From Pseudomonadota bacterium (GTDB taxonomy: Bacteria > Pseudomonadota > Gammaproteobacteria > Steroidobacterales > Steroidobacteraceae), in contig JAFEDS010000033.1 in NCBI GenBank assembly GCA_018241505.1, forward strand, positions 26,735 to 90,734: a stretch of DNA of 64,000 nucleotides, written 5' to 3'. Below the pieces are notes generated by a model. The model did no database searches. It was not told the origin of the DNA and was given only the letters and a program-made list of their open reading frames with translations. The first letter of the stretch is position 1. Each line of letters starts with the position of its first letter. The translations under genes were made by a program, and so were the position numbers. Positions 1 through 8,612 of the stretch are shown here, in pieces.

Positions 1-569
1 CATCCCTCGAAATACCTGGCAGCGTCTTGTGCCACCTCCGGGCAATTCTCGACCGCAACGCCCAGCTCCTTCACCTGTGTAATCGACTTCCAGTCCATGT
101 TCACGGACCCGAGATAGATGTGCAGGCCGTCAAAAATCCACAGCTTCTGGTGCATGATTCCAGAGCCGCCGTACCAGCTTCCCATGACCACTTCGAACAC
201 TGTGACCGCTTCCGGATATGCCTCCCGCAAAGTGGTCGATTCCGGCTTCGAGCTGCTGGAAAAACCGGGGCTCTCCAGAATGCGTATGCGCACACCACGC
301 GCTGCAGCCTCACGTAAGGCATCGAACAATGCGCGTCCGGCACCAGCGCCCATCTTGACGAACTGCTCATCCTTGAATCCGGACTCATCAACACTCTGCG
401 GATCTGGCAACAACGCCCAGTACATGGCGGTAAGGTCGATGCTGGTCCGCGCCCGCCGCGTGAGTGCTACGAGCACATCTTCCGTATAACGGACACCCGG
501 TGTGCCCCTCAGGTCTTCGAGCCCCTTGGGAATTGATTCGACCAGGTACGCACGGGCCTCGTTTTCCAT
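1..569 (-). CDS. Phospholipase D-family protein, C-terminus outside the window
   Basis: Reading leftward from an ATG at 569, the frame stays open to the window edge (about 189 residues), so the gene is partial at its 3' end. The visible part ends in an HxK(x4)D motif in the context MHQKLWIFDG (plus-strand bases about 130-155), followed by LGSVNMDWKSI. This is the hallmark of one PLD half-site; a second HKD half would be expected beyond the window. No signal peptide is seen at this start. The start lies 4 bp after the stop of the upstream metallo-beta-lactamase-fold gene, so it is the third gene of a leftward operon. Phosphodiester hydrolysis or transfer on lipid or nucleic acid is the family activity; the substrate cannot be told. 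Confidence 0.8.
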   Translation of the reverse strand, partial: MENEARAYLVESIPKGLEDLRGTPGVRYTEDVLVALTRRARTSIDLTAMYWALLPDPQSVDESGFKDEQFVKMGAGAGRALFDALREAAARGVRIRILESPGFSSSSKPESTTLREAYPEAVTVFEVVMGSWYGGSGIMHQKLWIFDGLHIYLGSVNMDWKSITQVKELGVAVENCPEVAQDAARYFEG

Positions 570-573
570 GAGG

Positions 574-1998
574 TCATTCCGGGAAAACGTAATCGATGTA
601 GATCTCGCCCTGCGAAAAATTCGCCGGTAGGCTGTCCAATTCCTGATGCGCTTCGGGGCTTGCCCGCGCGCTACCCGCCGCAATCCAGTCGCTGCGGACC
701 AACTTCCCATTGAGTTGCTTCTCGAGTGCGTCCATGAGCTTGGTGCGCGGCACTTCCGTTCCCTTGGCGATGCTTCCGTAAGTTCGCTTCGCACTCGGAA
801 AGCCCGTCTCGGTCGAACACATCGCCGCGCAGCGCGGGTTCAGCGCCTGCGCCGCAGGTATGGGCGTGGCATTCGTGCTGCCGTGGTGACCCACCTTGTA
901 GAAGTCGATTGAGCCCAGGATGTTCTTAGCGGGCGCGGTAATGCCCGGGGCCTGTCCCATAACCGGCTTGCCGTACAGCCAGTACTCCCAGTTTCCCCAC
1001 TGGGCGTCGCCGACAAACAGAAGCTTCTTGCCCCGACAGGTAAACAGCAACACGAGGCTTTGATTGTTCAGCGTGCCATCGAGTGCGTCCGCAGTGGCCG
1101 CCAGCGCATTGGGTTGCACTTCATGCAGCCGTGCTTCGAATTCCCGTGCAGTGCCGCGCTGGTGGTGTTTTATCTGCTCAGCGGTCTGATAGGGGTAAAA
1201 GACCTCCTTTGGATAGTCGCTGGCGCTTCCCATCCATTTTCCGAACGGGTTCAAATCATTCGCCACCGTGGGGTCTTCCTCGGAGGCAGCGGCCAGATAT
1301 TGCTCCGTCCGGTTGTCGCTGGCCGAATAGGCGCCTTTCGCTGATTTGGGAGGCGGCCCCAACACCTTCACCGTCAAGACATCTTTCAGAGAGTCGGGCA
1401 AGGTCGGATTGTCATCCGCCTCATAGTAGTAAACAGGCGGTTTGTTCTTGAAGCCCTCTGTCAGGAGTTGCAACGCCTTGGCGTTGCCGCCTCCATTGAG
1501 GCCGAGTGCGTTGTGCACCTTGTCGAGCGCCTGTTGCCCTTCGTGGTCGTCGTCCGCGCTCTCCTTCAGTTGCAGCGACAGCCGGTTCGCCAATGAAGTC
1601 ACTTGCTGCCGGAATTTGACTGTGCTGCTGTCCTTCGGGTCCAACCGGTTGGTTATCCAAACAGCACCGACCTCGCACTTCGCGAAGTCGGCATAGTGAG
1701 AGGCGAAGCCGGACAAATGGTCTGCGTGATAATGGGTCGCGACCACGAGCGCAAACTTTCCGCCGGTGGTGCTCATCAGGTCCTTCACACAGTCATCCAT
1801 GCTCCCGATATTCCCGGCATGCACGCCGCAGTCGATGAGAATGTGTTGCGGGCCTGCAGGGGAGGGCACCGTCAGCAAGAAGAAATCCCCGAATCCCACT
1901 CGATACATGCGCACCCGGAGGGAATTCCCGCCCGGATTCTTGCGCCCGGAGCCTGCGGGGGTCTTTGCGGGAGCTCGTTTCTTTTTCGCGCTACTCAT
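574..1998 (-). CDS. ComEC/Rec2-type metallo-beta-lactamase-fold hydrolase
   Basis: This 474-aa protein has the zinc-binding HxHxDH motif (THYHADH, residues 88-94), a later FVGDAQ segment and a KVGHHGS segment, the order seen in the soluble C-terminal hydrolase domain of ComEC/Rec2 and stand-alone relatives. No transmembrane channel part is present, so it is a free hydrolase and not the DNA-uptake channel. Family members cleave phosphodiesters, some of them DNA. The first ~25 residues are a Lys/Arg/Ala/Pro-rich tail (KKKRAPAK...). No signal peptide is visible. The start codon overlaps the stop of the upstream metallopeptidase (ATGA), which implies translational coupling, and a PLD-family gene follows 4 bp downstream. 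Confidence 0.85.
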   Translation of the reverse strand: MSSAKKKRAPAKTPAGSGRKNPGGNSLRVRMYRVGFGDFFLLTVPSPAGPQHILIDCGVHAGNIGSMDDCVKDLMSTTGGKFALVVATHYHADHLSGFASHYADFAKCEVGAVWITNRLDPKDSSTVKFRQQVTSLANRLSLQLKESADDDHEGQQALDKVHNALGLNGGGNAKALQLLTEGFKNKPPVYYYEADDNPTLPDSLKDVLTVKVLGPPPKSAKGAYSASDNRTEQYLAAASEEDPTVANDLNPFGKWMGSASDYPKEVFYPYQTAEQIKHHQRGTAREFEARLHEVQPNALAATADALDGTLNNQSLVLLFTCRGKKLLFVGDAQWGNWEYWLYGKPVMGQAPGITAPAKNILGSIDFYKVGHHGSTNATPIPAAQALNPRCAAMCSTETGFPSAKRTYGSIAKGTEVPRTKLMDALEKQLNGKLVRSDWIAAGSARASPEAHQELDSLPANFSQGEIYIDYVFPE

Positions 1999-3974
1999 GA
2001 AGAGATCCCCATGTGCAGAAGACCGAAGTCCGCCTGGAAATGCTTCGCATCGTCGGTCTTGCCGTTGCCCAGCCCCCTGGCCGCGTAATATTCACGTTGC
2101 CGCGCCTCACGCTGCTTCCCCGATTCCCCGGTCAGCGGCTTCCTGATCGCGAACCGCACATGAGGTTCACTGGCATTGCCGAATTTCACCTTGGGTGACG
2201 AGATGATGAGGGTTACCCCGCCTCTGAAGGGAAAGGTTCCCAGCTCCGGCAAGTCCGGATCGAAGGGCACGAGCTTGGTTTGTACGAGCTCGACCACCAT
2301 GTCGATGCGTAACCTTCCGTCTGCCCCGGTTCGAAATACCGTATGGAAGGACGGCGAGTAGGGCTTGGCATGCTCCGGCAACCCCCGATCACCATCAAAA
2401 CCCAACCTTGCCGCGTTGGCGTCTGCGTACTGCCGCAACACATCGCCGTTGATTTTGCTCTGTTCCAGCGTCGACCCGTTTGGATCGGCAAACACCAGCC
2501 CCGGCACCGGGGGCAGTGCGTCGGGGTCCGGAGGCCTGGGAAGGTGTGGCCAACACAGAGCATCCCTGGAGAAGTAACTGGCGCCCTCCGGAAAAATCCC
2601 ACGCACTCGAAATGCCTGCATCAGGGCATCACAGAATCCCTCATCGTCCCGCGGCATCAGATCCGCCACCACGGTAATCAGTGCGCGCAGATAGTCGCCA
2701 AAGGTGAGATCGACGGGCGGGCAATAGTCCACCGCGCGGGCACAGATCCGGAAGAACTCCGCCGCGGTCCTGGAAGCGGCCTCGGCAACCGACCGGGCTA
2801 ACGGCCCCGGGAGCTCATCTGCGTTCGGATTGCCCCCGCCGGCGCGATAGATGCGGAACAGATCGGAGGTCCGTTGCACGTAGATGGTGAAGTACGCATC
2901 GAACACCGCGGACACCAGGATGGACCCTCGAAAATGCACGTCATTCACGCGCGTGTTGATGTCGTGAGGATTGGCCGGATGGTCCAGGGCGGATCGAAGT
3001 CCCCGATTGATACCCGTCGCTTCGCCAAATTGCTGGGCAAGATCAATCAGGGGATTGCGCTTCCTGACTTCACCCGCCAGCACGGCATCGCTATCCCGAT
3101 CGCGTTTGCTGTCGGCCGCGCCCCCCGAGAGCGGTGCAGCCATGTCGGGCTTCAACTCGAACTGGTAAAGACGGCCGCCGGTCTTTTGAATGGTGTCCAG
3201 CAGCACTTCCGGATGGGAGAAATGGCTGAAGAGTGCGGACAGATCGGCAAACGCTTCATGGAAGGCCAGCACGTCGGGATTCGTGGGCTCCGTAAAGAAG
3301 GCGCGGATGCCATCGATGACTGCGTGCGTGACTTCGTGTGCGATGATGTCATGGGACAGACAAGTAAACACACACTGTCCCGGCAGATTTCGCCCCTGGT
3401 TGTTTTTGTTGGCGGCAAAATAACCAAACAGGATGCCTTTCGCCTCCGAGCTGTAGAAGGCGTTCGCCTGGACCATGGCATGGGGGAACAGGTTCAGGAT
3501 CCAGATGTCATCGCCTTTTTTCCAGGTGTCGGCTTCATCCGGGCCCCCGCCCCGAAAGCGATCCGCCCGATGCCAATGGATCGAGCGCCCGAGGGCCTGC
3601 TCGAATCGCTCAATGGTCTCCATGGCGACCGCGTAAACCATCTGCTGGTGAAACTGCGGGTTGGATTCTGAGGGGTCGAGACCGCCACGAGCGAGGACGC
3701 GATAGTCGTTGAGATCCACCGGCGGGTAGTAGCGCTGCTTGGCGCCATCGTAGTCAATGACCGCGATTTTGCTTCCGCAGGGTCCGGGCTTCAGGTCATC
3801 ATCCCAGGCCACCTCAATGTTCATGATGTTGCCGATGTAGTTTCCGGCGCTCGGATCCAACGCATAGGCTTTCAACGACCTTATGCGCGGTTTCGGAAGT
3901 TTCATCGCAGTTGTGGCGGCTCGTGACGCCGGACGCTTCTTCGTCTTGGTGTTCTTTGGATCGTCCTTGCCCAT
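1995..3974 (-). CDS. Thermolysin-like (gluzincin) zinc metallopeptidase
   Basis: The 659-aa protein carries HEVTH (residues 213-217) and, 23 residues on, HEAFAD, whose Glu240 is placed like the third zinc ligand of thermolysin-type peptidases. Unlike secreted M4 enzymes it shows no signal peptide or obvious pro-domain; it begins with a Lys/Arg-rich tail (KTKKRPASR). The frame is open further upstream to 4190, but the ATG at 3974 has GAAGG seven bases before it and was preferred. It is the first gene of a leftward three-gene operon and overlaps the hydrolase gene by ATGA. The family call is firm; substrate and location are unknown. The long C-terminal half was not recognised. Confidence 0.75.
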   Translation of the reverse strand: MGKDDPKNTKTKKRPASRAATTAMKLPKPRIRSLKAYALDPSAGNYIGNIMNIEVAWDDDLKPGPCGSKIAVIDYDGAKQRYYPPVDLNDYRVLARGGLDPSESNPQFHQQMVYAVAMETIERFEQALGRSIHWHRADRFRGGGPDEADTWKKGDDIWILNLFPHAMVQANAFYSSEAKGILFGYFAANKNNQGRNLPGQCVFTCLSHDIIAHEVTHAVIDGIRAFFTEPTNPDVLAFHEAFADLSALFSHFSHPEVLLDTIQKTGGRLYQFELKPDMAAPLSGGAADSKRDRDSDAVLAGEVRKRNPLIDLAQQFGEATGINRGLRSALDHPANPHDINTRVNDVHFRGSILVSAVFDAYFTIYVQRTSDLFRIYRAGGGNPNADELPGPLARSVAEAASRTAAEFFRICARAVDYCPPVDLTFGDYLRALITVVADLMPRDDEGFCDALMQAFRVRGIFPEGASYFSRDALCWPHLPRPPDPDALPPVPGLVFADPNGSTLEQSKINGDVLRQYADANAARLGFDGDRGLPEHAKPYSPSFHTVFRTGADGRLRIDMVVELVQTKLVPFDPDLPELGTFPFRGGVTLIISSPKVKFGNASEPHVRFAIRKPLTGESGKQREARQREYYAARGLGNGKTDDAKHFQADFGLLHMGISS

Positions 3975-4363
3975 GCGACCGCCTTCGTGAGTTGGAGAGA
4001 TGCCGACTCCACTTTCAGTGGCAGGATTCGAGTGATTATGAAACCCACTATAGCGCGGCGATTTTTCGCTTCGCAATCTCGATAATGCGCCCATCGCTTT
4101 TATCGATTTGCGTCCGACGTGTTGCATCGCGCCACCGACCGAGCCGCATGTAACAACCAACTCGTTAGGAGCCGATAACAACACCGGCACAAAAATTTAT
4201 GGCCGCGGCGATTGCCAAGCCGTAATTTACCGGCGCATACTGATTGTTAGAAGAAGAGCGGTGATTCGCTGCACCACGAGACGGCGAACACGAGGAATGT
4301 GAGGCGGGGGGTAATCATCAGGAAGAGCAGCCGCAATCCACGCTGAGACTCGAGGTGACGATC
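3975..4363. promoter_or_regulatory. Divergent intergenic region between two accessory operons
   Basis: This 389-bp spacer separates the leftward metallopeptidase operon from the rightward dehydrogenase-DNase II operon and must hold both promoters. I see no convincing ORF, tRNA or repeat. A GAGG Shine-Dalgarno element lies at 4352-4355, eight bases before the ATG at 4364. No pair of -35/-10 boxes stands out. Co-regulation of the two operons from here is inference. Confidence 0.45.
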
Positions 4364-5980
4364 ATGGGCCATGGCCGGTCATTCGTCGCAGTGCTCGCAT
4401 CTGCGATCGTCTTGATTTCGTTGACAACATTCCCGACTCCGTCGTCGTCCCAACCGGCAGCGTCTGGGACGACAGCGGCGCCTGCGGCAACTGCGCCGGG
4501 CTTGAAGTGCACGCCCGCCGCGGTGCGCAGTAGCCCCCCCAACCCCGATCCTCTGCAAGGCCAGAAGGATCCGTTCGTGGGAAGCCTGGTTGGCGCAACC
4601 CTTCCTCCCGGAATCCTTCCCATCAGCGACGCCACCCGGCAATCCATCATTGGCGTAGGTATGCCGTGTCAGGAGCAGGTGAGCCCGGGCGGACAGGAAA
4701 AGGTCGGGCTCGACAACCTGCAACGCGGTTTCGATTTCTATTCCTGGCGCACCTTCATTGCCATGAACTCACCTGCCGACGGCACCTCCATTGTGCAGTC
4801 GCAACCTGACACGCCGACCCGCTGGGAAGACATGGACAGCTTCAAGCAATTGCTGGATGTCATGCTGCCAGCCAGCCAGGCGCCCCCCAAATGGCCGGCG
4901 GACCGGGCCGGCATGGAGGCGGAGCGTGAGCGCCTGGTGCCGCAGGAATGCCGCGATCTGCACAAGGCGCAGCCTCACAGCATGATTGTGAAAATGATTG
5001 AGGAAAGCTTCAACGAGCCCTTCAAGACCGGGCCGTTGATTGACCAGCAAGGTCACTACGCCATCTTCGATATCCTGATGAACCGGCAGATGTTCAACTA
5101 CATCCTGTTGAATCATCTGAATACCAAGGCCGGGCAGGCGGCCAATGCCACTCTCGCGGTGGATTTTCCGGCCGGTCAGAATGCGACCAGCGAGCTCGGT
5201 GCCTTCATGCTGAAGGTATCCTGGCGGATCCTCTCGGACAGTGAGATCCAGGCCAAGGACTTCCACATGGTGAAGGCTCTCGTTCTGACCCCGCCCAGCC
5301 CGAAGGGGCGGCAATGTCTGTCCGAAACCTTAGGGCTCGTTGGGTTTCACGCCGTACATAAAACGGCCAGTCGCCCACAGTGGATCTGGACGTCCTTCGA
5401 GCATGTCAGGAACGTGCCGGCCCGGGACGAGGTCACCGCCCATAAGCTCCTCGCTTCCTACAATTTCTTCAGTGCCAACTGCAAGGGCGCTTGTACCGAG
5501 AACGCCACGCCACCCACCCCCTGGGATCCCGATCCGGCCCTGAAATTGAAGTTCCGCGCCGACGACTCGTTCAAGAGCCAGATTGTCCGCGAAACCCCGC
5601 TGACCAATGCGGCGAAGAACATGAACACCGTCTTTCACAGCATGTTGTCCAACACCGTCTGGAAGAACTACATGCTGCTCAGCACACAGTGGCCCAGCGA
5701 GTTCAGTTGCACCAAGTTGCAGTCGACCAGTGCCGCTGCCCCGAGCCCGAAGACTGATTTTATGAAACAACCCGATATGACCTGCTCGCCGGCGCCGACC
5801 TACCTGGCGAATTCCACGCTCGAGACCTATAGCCAGGGAGACATTCCGCTCGCCTCGTCGAGTTGCATTGCCTGTCACAGCAATGCCGTGGGCTTTCAAC
5901 GCAGCGCCTCGAATCCACAGCCGGGCCGGCCGAACCTGAACCAGTCCGATTTCACGTTCATGCTGGAGAAAGCACAGTAG
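4364..5980 (+). CDS. Exported single-CxxCH (cytochrome c-like) protein of dehydrogenase operon
   Basis: The 538-aa product opens with a Sec-type signal (hydrophobic FVAVLASAIVLISL) followed by an Ala/Pro/Ser/Thr-rich stretch, so it should be periplasmic. One heme c attachment motif, CIACH (C501, C504, H505), sits near the C-terminus. Several other Cys are scattered but none forms a second CxxCH, whereas the cytochrome subunits of known three-part FAD dehydrogenases usually carry three hemes. The gene precedes the small subunit by 10 bp, so an electron-acceptor role for the flavoprotein is the natural inference. ATG 4364 was chosen for its GAGG element; GTG 4355 is possible. The ~490 residues before the heme motif match no family I recognise. 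Confidence 0.6.
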   Translation: MGHGRSFVAVLASAIVLISLTTFPTPSSSQPAASGTTAAPAATAPGLKCTPAAVRSSPPNPDPLQGQKDPFVGSLVGATLPPGILPISDATRQSIIGVGMPCQEQVSPGGQEKVGLDNLQRGFDFYSWRTFIAMNSPADGTSIVQSQPDTPTRWEDMDSFKQLLDVMLPASQAPPKWPADRAGMEAERERLVPQECRDLHKAQPHSMIVKMIEESFNEPFKTGPLIDQQGHYAIFDILMNRQMFNYILLNHLNTKAGQAANATLAVDFPAGQNATSELGAFMLKVSWRILSDSEIQAKDFHMVKALVLTPPSPKGRQCLSETLGLVGFHAVHKTASRPQWIWTSFEHVRNVPARDEVTAHKLLASYNFFSANCKGACTENATPPTPWDPDPALKLKFRADDSFKSQIVRETPLTNAAKNMNTVFHSMLSNTVWKNYMLLSTQWPSEFSCTKLQSTSAAAPSPKTDFMKQPDMTCSPAPTYLANSTLETYSQGDIPLASSSCIACHSNAVGFQRSASNPQPGRPNLNQSDFTFMLEKAQ

Positions 5981-5990
5981 GGGAAATTCG

Positions 5991-6695
5991 ATGGATCGAC
6001 CTCGCGAACGCAATCCGCGCGCCACTCAGCCTCTCAACCCGCCACCAACCCTATCGCGTCGTGCCGTGGTCGCCGGAACGGTGGCAACGACGGCAGTGGC
6101 GGCAGTCCTGCCTCTTTCCAACTCCGCCCAGGCGCAGGCGCCTGACCCGCAATCGTCGCAGGACATGATGGCCTTCCTGTTGCTTTCAGAAGCACTGACA
6201 GGAGTGGACAAGCAGATTCTGGCCCCCGAATTCTCAAAGGGCACGGGCGACATCCTGGACGCCGATCCGGGCATCGACCCGATCAATGTCAAGAGCACCT
6301 ATTTCAAATGGCTGGCTGCACACGCGGCGCCCGCCTCGTTTGCCAAGGTGTTGCAGATTGCGAAGGACAACCGCACGGCTCCTGACAAGATCATCGCCGC
6401 AGTCACCGCTGGCGACGACGACACAAAGTTCCTCGGCCGCAGCATTGTCCTGCTGTGGTATCTCGGCTCGTGGTATGACCCGGCCGATCTGAAGAGATTT
6501 GCCACCGCACCGGCGCCGGTCCCCGGACCGATCCCGTCGCAAGTTGTTTCGGCCAAAGCCTACACACAGGGATTGGCCTGGCAGGTCGTGGGCGCGCACC
6601 CGATGGGCTATAGCAATCTGCAGTTTGGGTATTGGTCGCGTGAGCCGAGCGACCCGAATGATCCGAACGACCCCTTCCGCCCCAAGCAGTCCTGA
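5991..6695 (+). CDS. Tat-exported small subunit of membrane-type FAD dehydrogenase
   Basis: This 234-aa protein has a twin-arginine signal (SRRAVVAG followed by an Ala/Val-rich core and an AQA cleavage site near residue 43). The mature part begins with the FLLLSEALTG segment typical of the sorbitol/gluconate/fructose dehydrogenase small subunits (gluconate 2-dehydrogenase subunit 3 type). In that family the small subunit carries the Tat signal and takes the flavin subunit across the membrane with it. GGGGAAAT before the ATG is a good ribosome site. The gene lies between the CxxCH gene and the GMC gene, with 10- and 12-bp gaps. Confidence 0.8.
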   Translation: MDRPRERNPRATQPLNPPPTLSRRAVVAGTVATTAVAAVLPLSNSAQAQAPDPQSSQDMMAFLLLSEALTGVDKQILAPEFSKGTGDILDADPGIDPINVKSTYFKWLAAHAAPASFAKVLQIAKDNRTAPDKIIAAVTAGDDDTKFLGRSIVLLWYLGSWYDPADLKRFATAPAPVPGPIPSQVVSAKAYTQGLAWQVVGAHPMGYSNLQFGYWSREPSDPNDPNDPFRPKQS

Positions 6696-6707
6696 GGGAG
6701 CCGGTGT

Positions 6708-8612
6708 ATGACTGACACTTCCATCCGGTGCGACGTGGCAATCGTCGGCTCCGGATTCGCGGGATCGTTCATTGCCAATGAATTGAGCAAGCAGGGCGTC
6801 AAAGTCGTCATTCTCGAGGCCGGCCCGGGCGTTCAACCGAATTTCAACGCCTTCATGAAGACCTTCTATGAGGCCAATGCCAAGGTTCCGGAAAGCCCTT
6901 ATCCACCCGCGGTTCTCGCCCGGGGCAAGTTGATTGACCCGAAGAATGTGGCCGCGGGCAGGCCATCGGCCCTGACCACCGGCGGCCATAGTTGGAAGGA
7001 TCCGAGCCAGGCCTATCTGGATCAGAGCACGAGCCCGCGTCCGTTCAAAAGCACGTACGAGCGCCTTGCCGGCGGTACCTCCCACTGGATGGGGCTCACG
7101 CCGCGAATGGTCCCGAACGACTTTCGCATGAAAACCGCCTACGGCAAGGGGCAGGCCAACTTTCCGTTGCCCGACTGGCCGATCGACTACCAAACCATCG
7201 AGCCTTTCTACGAAAGGGCGGAAGCGGAGCTTGGTGTGGCTGCCGATGTTGCTGAGCAGCACTTTGCGAATATGACTTTCTCCGCCGGCTATGCGTACCC
7301 CATGCCGAAGATGCCACCGTCGTTGTTTGATCAACGCGTGGCTGCGGCGGTTGCGCATTTGACGGACGATCAGACGCGATTTCTCGGTATGGGCGCTCCC
7401 ATAACGGGTCTGAAGGTGGTCAGCCAACCGGCGGCTCGCAATTCCCAACCGTATCGCAATCGTCGCGCCTGCGCCGGCAATACCAACTGCATTCCCATCT
7501 GCCCCATCCAGGCCAAATACGACCCCACGATTACCCTGAATGAGGCGACCAACAACGGCACGCGCCTGATCGACCACGCCGTCGCCAATGAAATCCTGCT
7601 GCAGAACGATCGCGTCAGCGGCATCAATTTCATCACTTACGGTCACGAGGGCGGGCCGAAGACCGGCAGCGGTCGCCTCGAAGCCACTGTGTATGTCATC
7701 GCCGCCAACGGCATCGAAACGCCGCGGCTGCTGCTCATGTCAAAGAATGGCGGGCGCACACCCAACGGCGTAGCCAACAGCAGCGACATGGTCGGCCGCA
7801 ACCTCATGGACCATCCCCAATACCTGGCGTGGGGACTTCTGCCCAAGCCCGTATTTCCCTACCGCGGTCCCCTCGTGACCTCGTCCATAGGCGAGATCTG
7901 CGACGGTCCCTTCCGCTCCCAGCGCGCCGCCTTTCGGGTCAGCTTGGGCAATGAAGGCTGGAATTCCCTGGTCGGCAGCGGTCAATTCGGCCCGGATCCG
8001 CACGTCACCACGCTCGATCTGGTCAATGGCATGAACTGCAGTGGTCTCAACGGACCGTCGGGCAAGAGCCGTGCGCTGTTCGGTAACGATCTCAAAGGCA
8101 CCCTGAACAATCTGGTCACCCGGCAATTCAGGATTGCATTCCCGGTCGAGCAGAGCCCGGATCCCAACAATCGAGTGACTCTGTCAACTTCCGTGGACGC
8201 ATTGAACCTGCCTCGCCCAAAGATCAACTACGACATTTCCGAGTACACCCGCAGAGGGGTGGCCATCGCCTTTCAAATGAAGAACCTGATTTTCAAACAG
8301 CTTCAGGCAGTTGACTTCACGGCGCGCGCTCCCGGTGATCCCGCGGGTTTTGACGAGACGATTGAGGGTAAACAGGTCCAACTGACTTATGGTGGCGCCG
8401 GTCACGTCATGGGCACGTATCGCATGGGCCTCGATTCGAAGACATCCGTCGTCGATGCCTGGCAGCGCTCGCATGATCACCCCAACCTGTACCTGGTCGG
8501 AAGCGGAACATTTCCGACAGTAGGTACCTCGAATCCAACCCTCACGTTAACAGCCCTGGCCCTGCGGACGGTGCAGGACATCGTCCTGAAGCTCCGGGTG
8601 GTCAAATCATGA
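6708..8612 (+). CDS. GMC-family FAD oxidoreductase with [3Fe-4S]-type cysteine motif
   Basis: A 634-aa flavoprotein. The N-terminal GSGFAGS is the FAD-binding Rossmann loop; GHVMGTYRMG and TSNPTLT near the end are the GMC C-terminal active-site segments. Residues 255-265 read C-x5-C-x3-C-P, which matches the iron-sulphur ligand pattern of bacterial FAD glucose and fructose dehydrogenases. No export signal of its own is present, fitting Tat co-export with the preceding subunit. Its probable reaction is oxidation of a sugar, polyol or other alcohol, passing electrons to the CxxCH partner or quinone; the substrate is unknown. The stop overlaps the next gene's ATG. Confidence 0.85.
   Translation: MTDTSIRCDVAIVGSGFAGSFIANELSKQGVKVVILEAGPGVQPNFNAFMKTFYEANAKVPESPYPPAVLARGKLIDPKNVAAGRPSALTTGGHSWKDPSQAYLDQSTSPRPFKSTYERLAGGTSHWMGLTPRMVPNDFRMKTAYGKGQANFPLPDWPIDYQTIEPFYERAEAELGVAADVAEQHFANMTFSAGYAYPMPKMPPSLFDQRVAAAVAHLTDDQTRFLGMGAPITGLKVVSQPAARNSQPYRNRRACAGNTNCIPICPIQAKYDPTITLNEATNNGTRLIDHAVANEILLQNDRVSGINFITYGHEGGPKTGSGRLEATVYVIAANGIETPRLLLMSKNGGRTPNGVANSSDMVGRNLMDHPQYLAWGLLPKPVFPYRGPLVTSSIGEICDGPFRSQRAAFRVSLGNEGWNSLVGSGQFGPDPHVTTLDLVNGMNCSGLNGPSGKSRALFGNDLKGTLNNLVTRQFRIAFPVEQSPDPNNRVTLSTSVDALNLPRPKINYDISEYTRRGVAIAFQMKNLIFKQLQAVDFTARAPGDPAGFDETIEGKQVQLTYGGAGHVMGTYRMGLDSKTSVVDAWQRSHDHPNLYLVGSGTFPTVGTSNPTLTLTALALRTVQDIVLKLRVVKS

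Noticed and set aside
3975-4363. Possible small gene or ncRNA in the divergent spacer
   Set aside because: Short frames here lack ribosome sites and motifs, and I see no stable hairpin with a T-run.
6234-7646. A 470-codon minus-strand frame opposite the GMC genes
   Set aside because: Opposite strand encodes well-formed small-subunit and GMC sequences; the frame has no motif or ribosome site.
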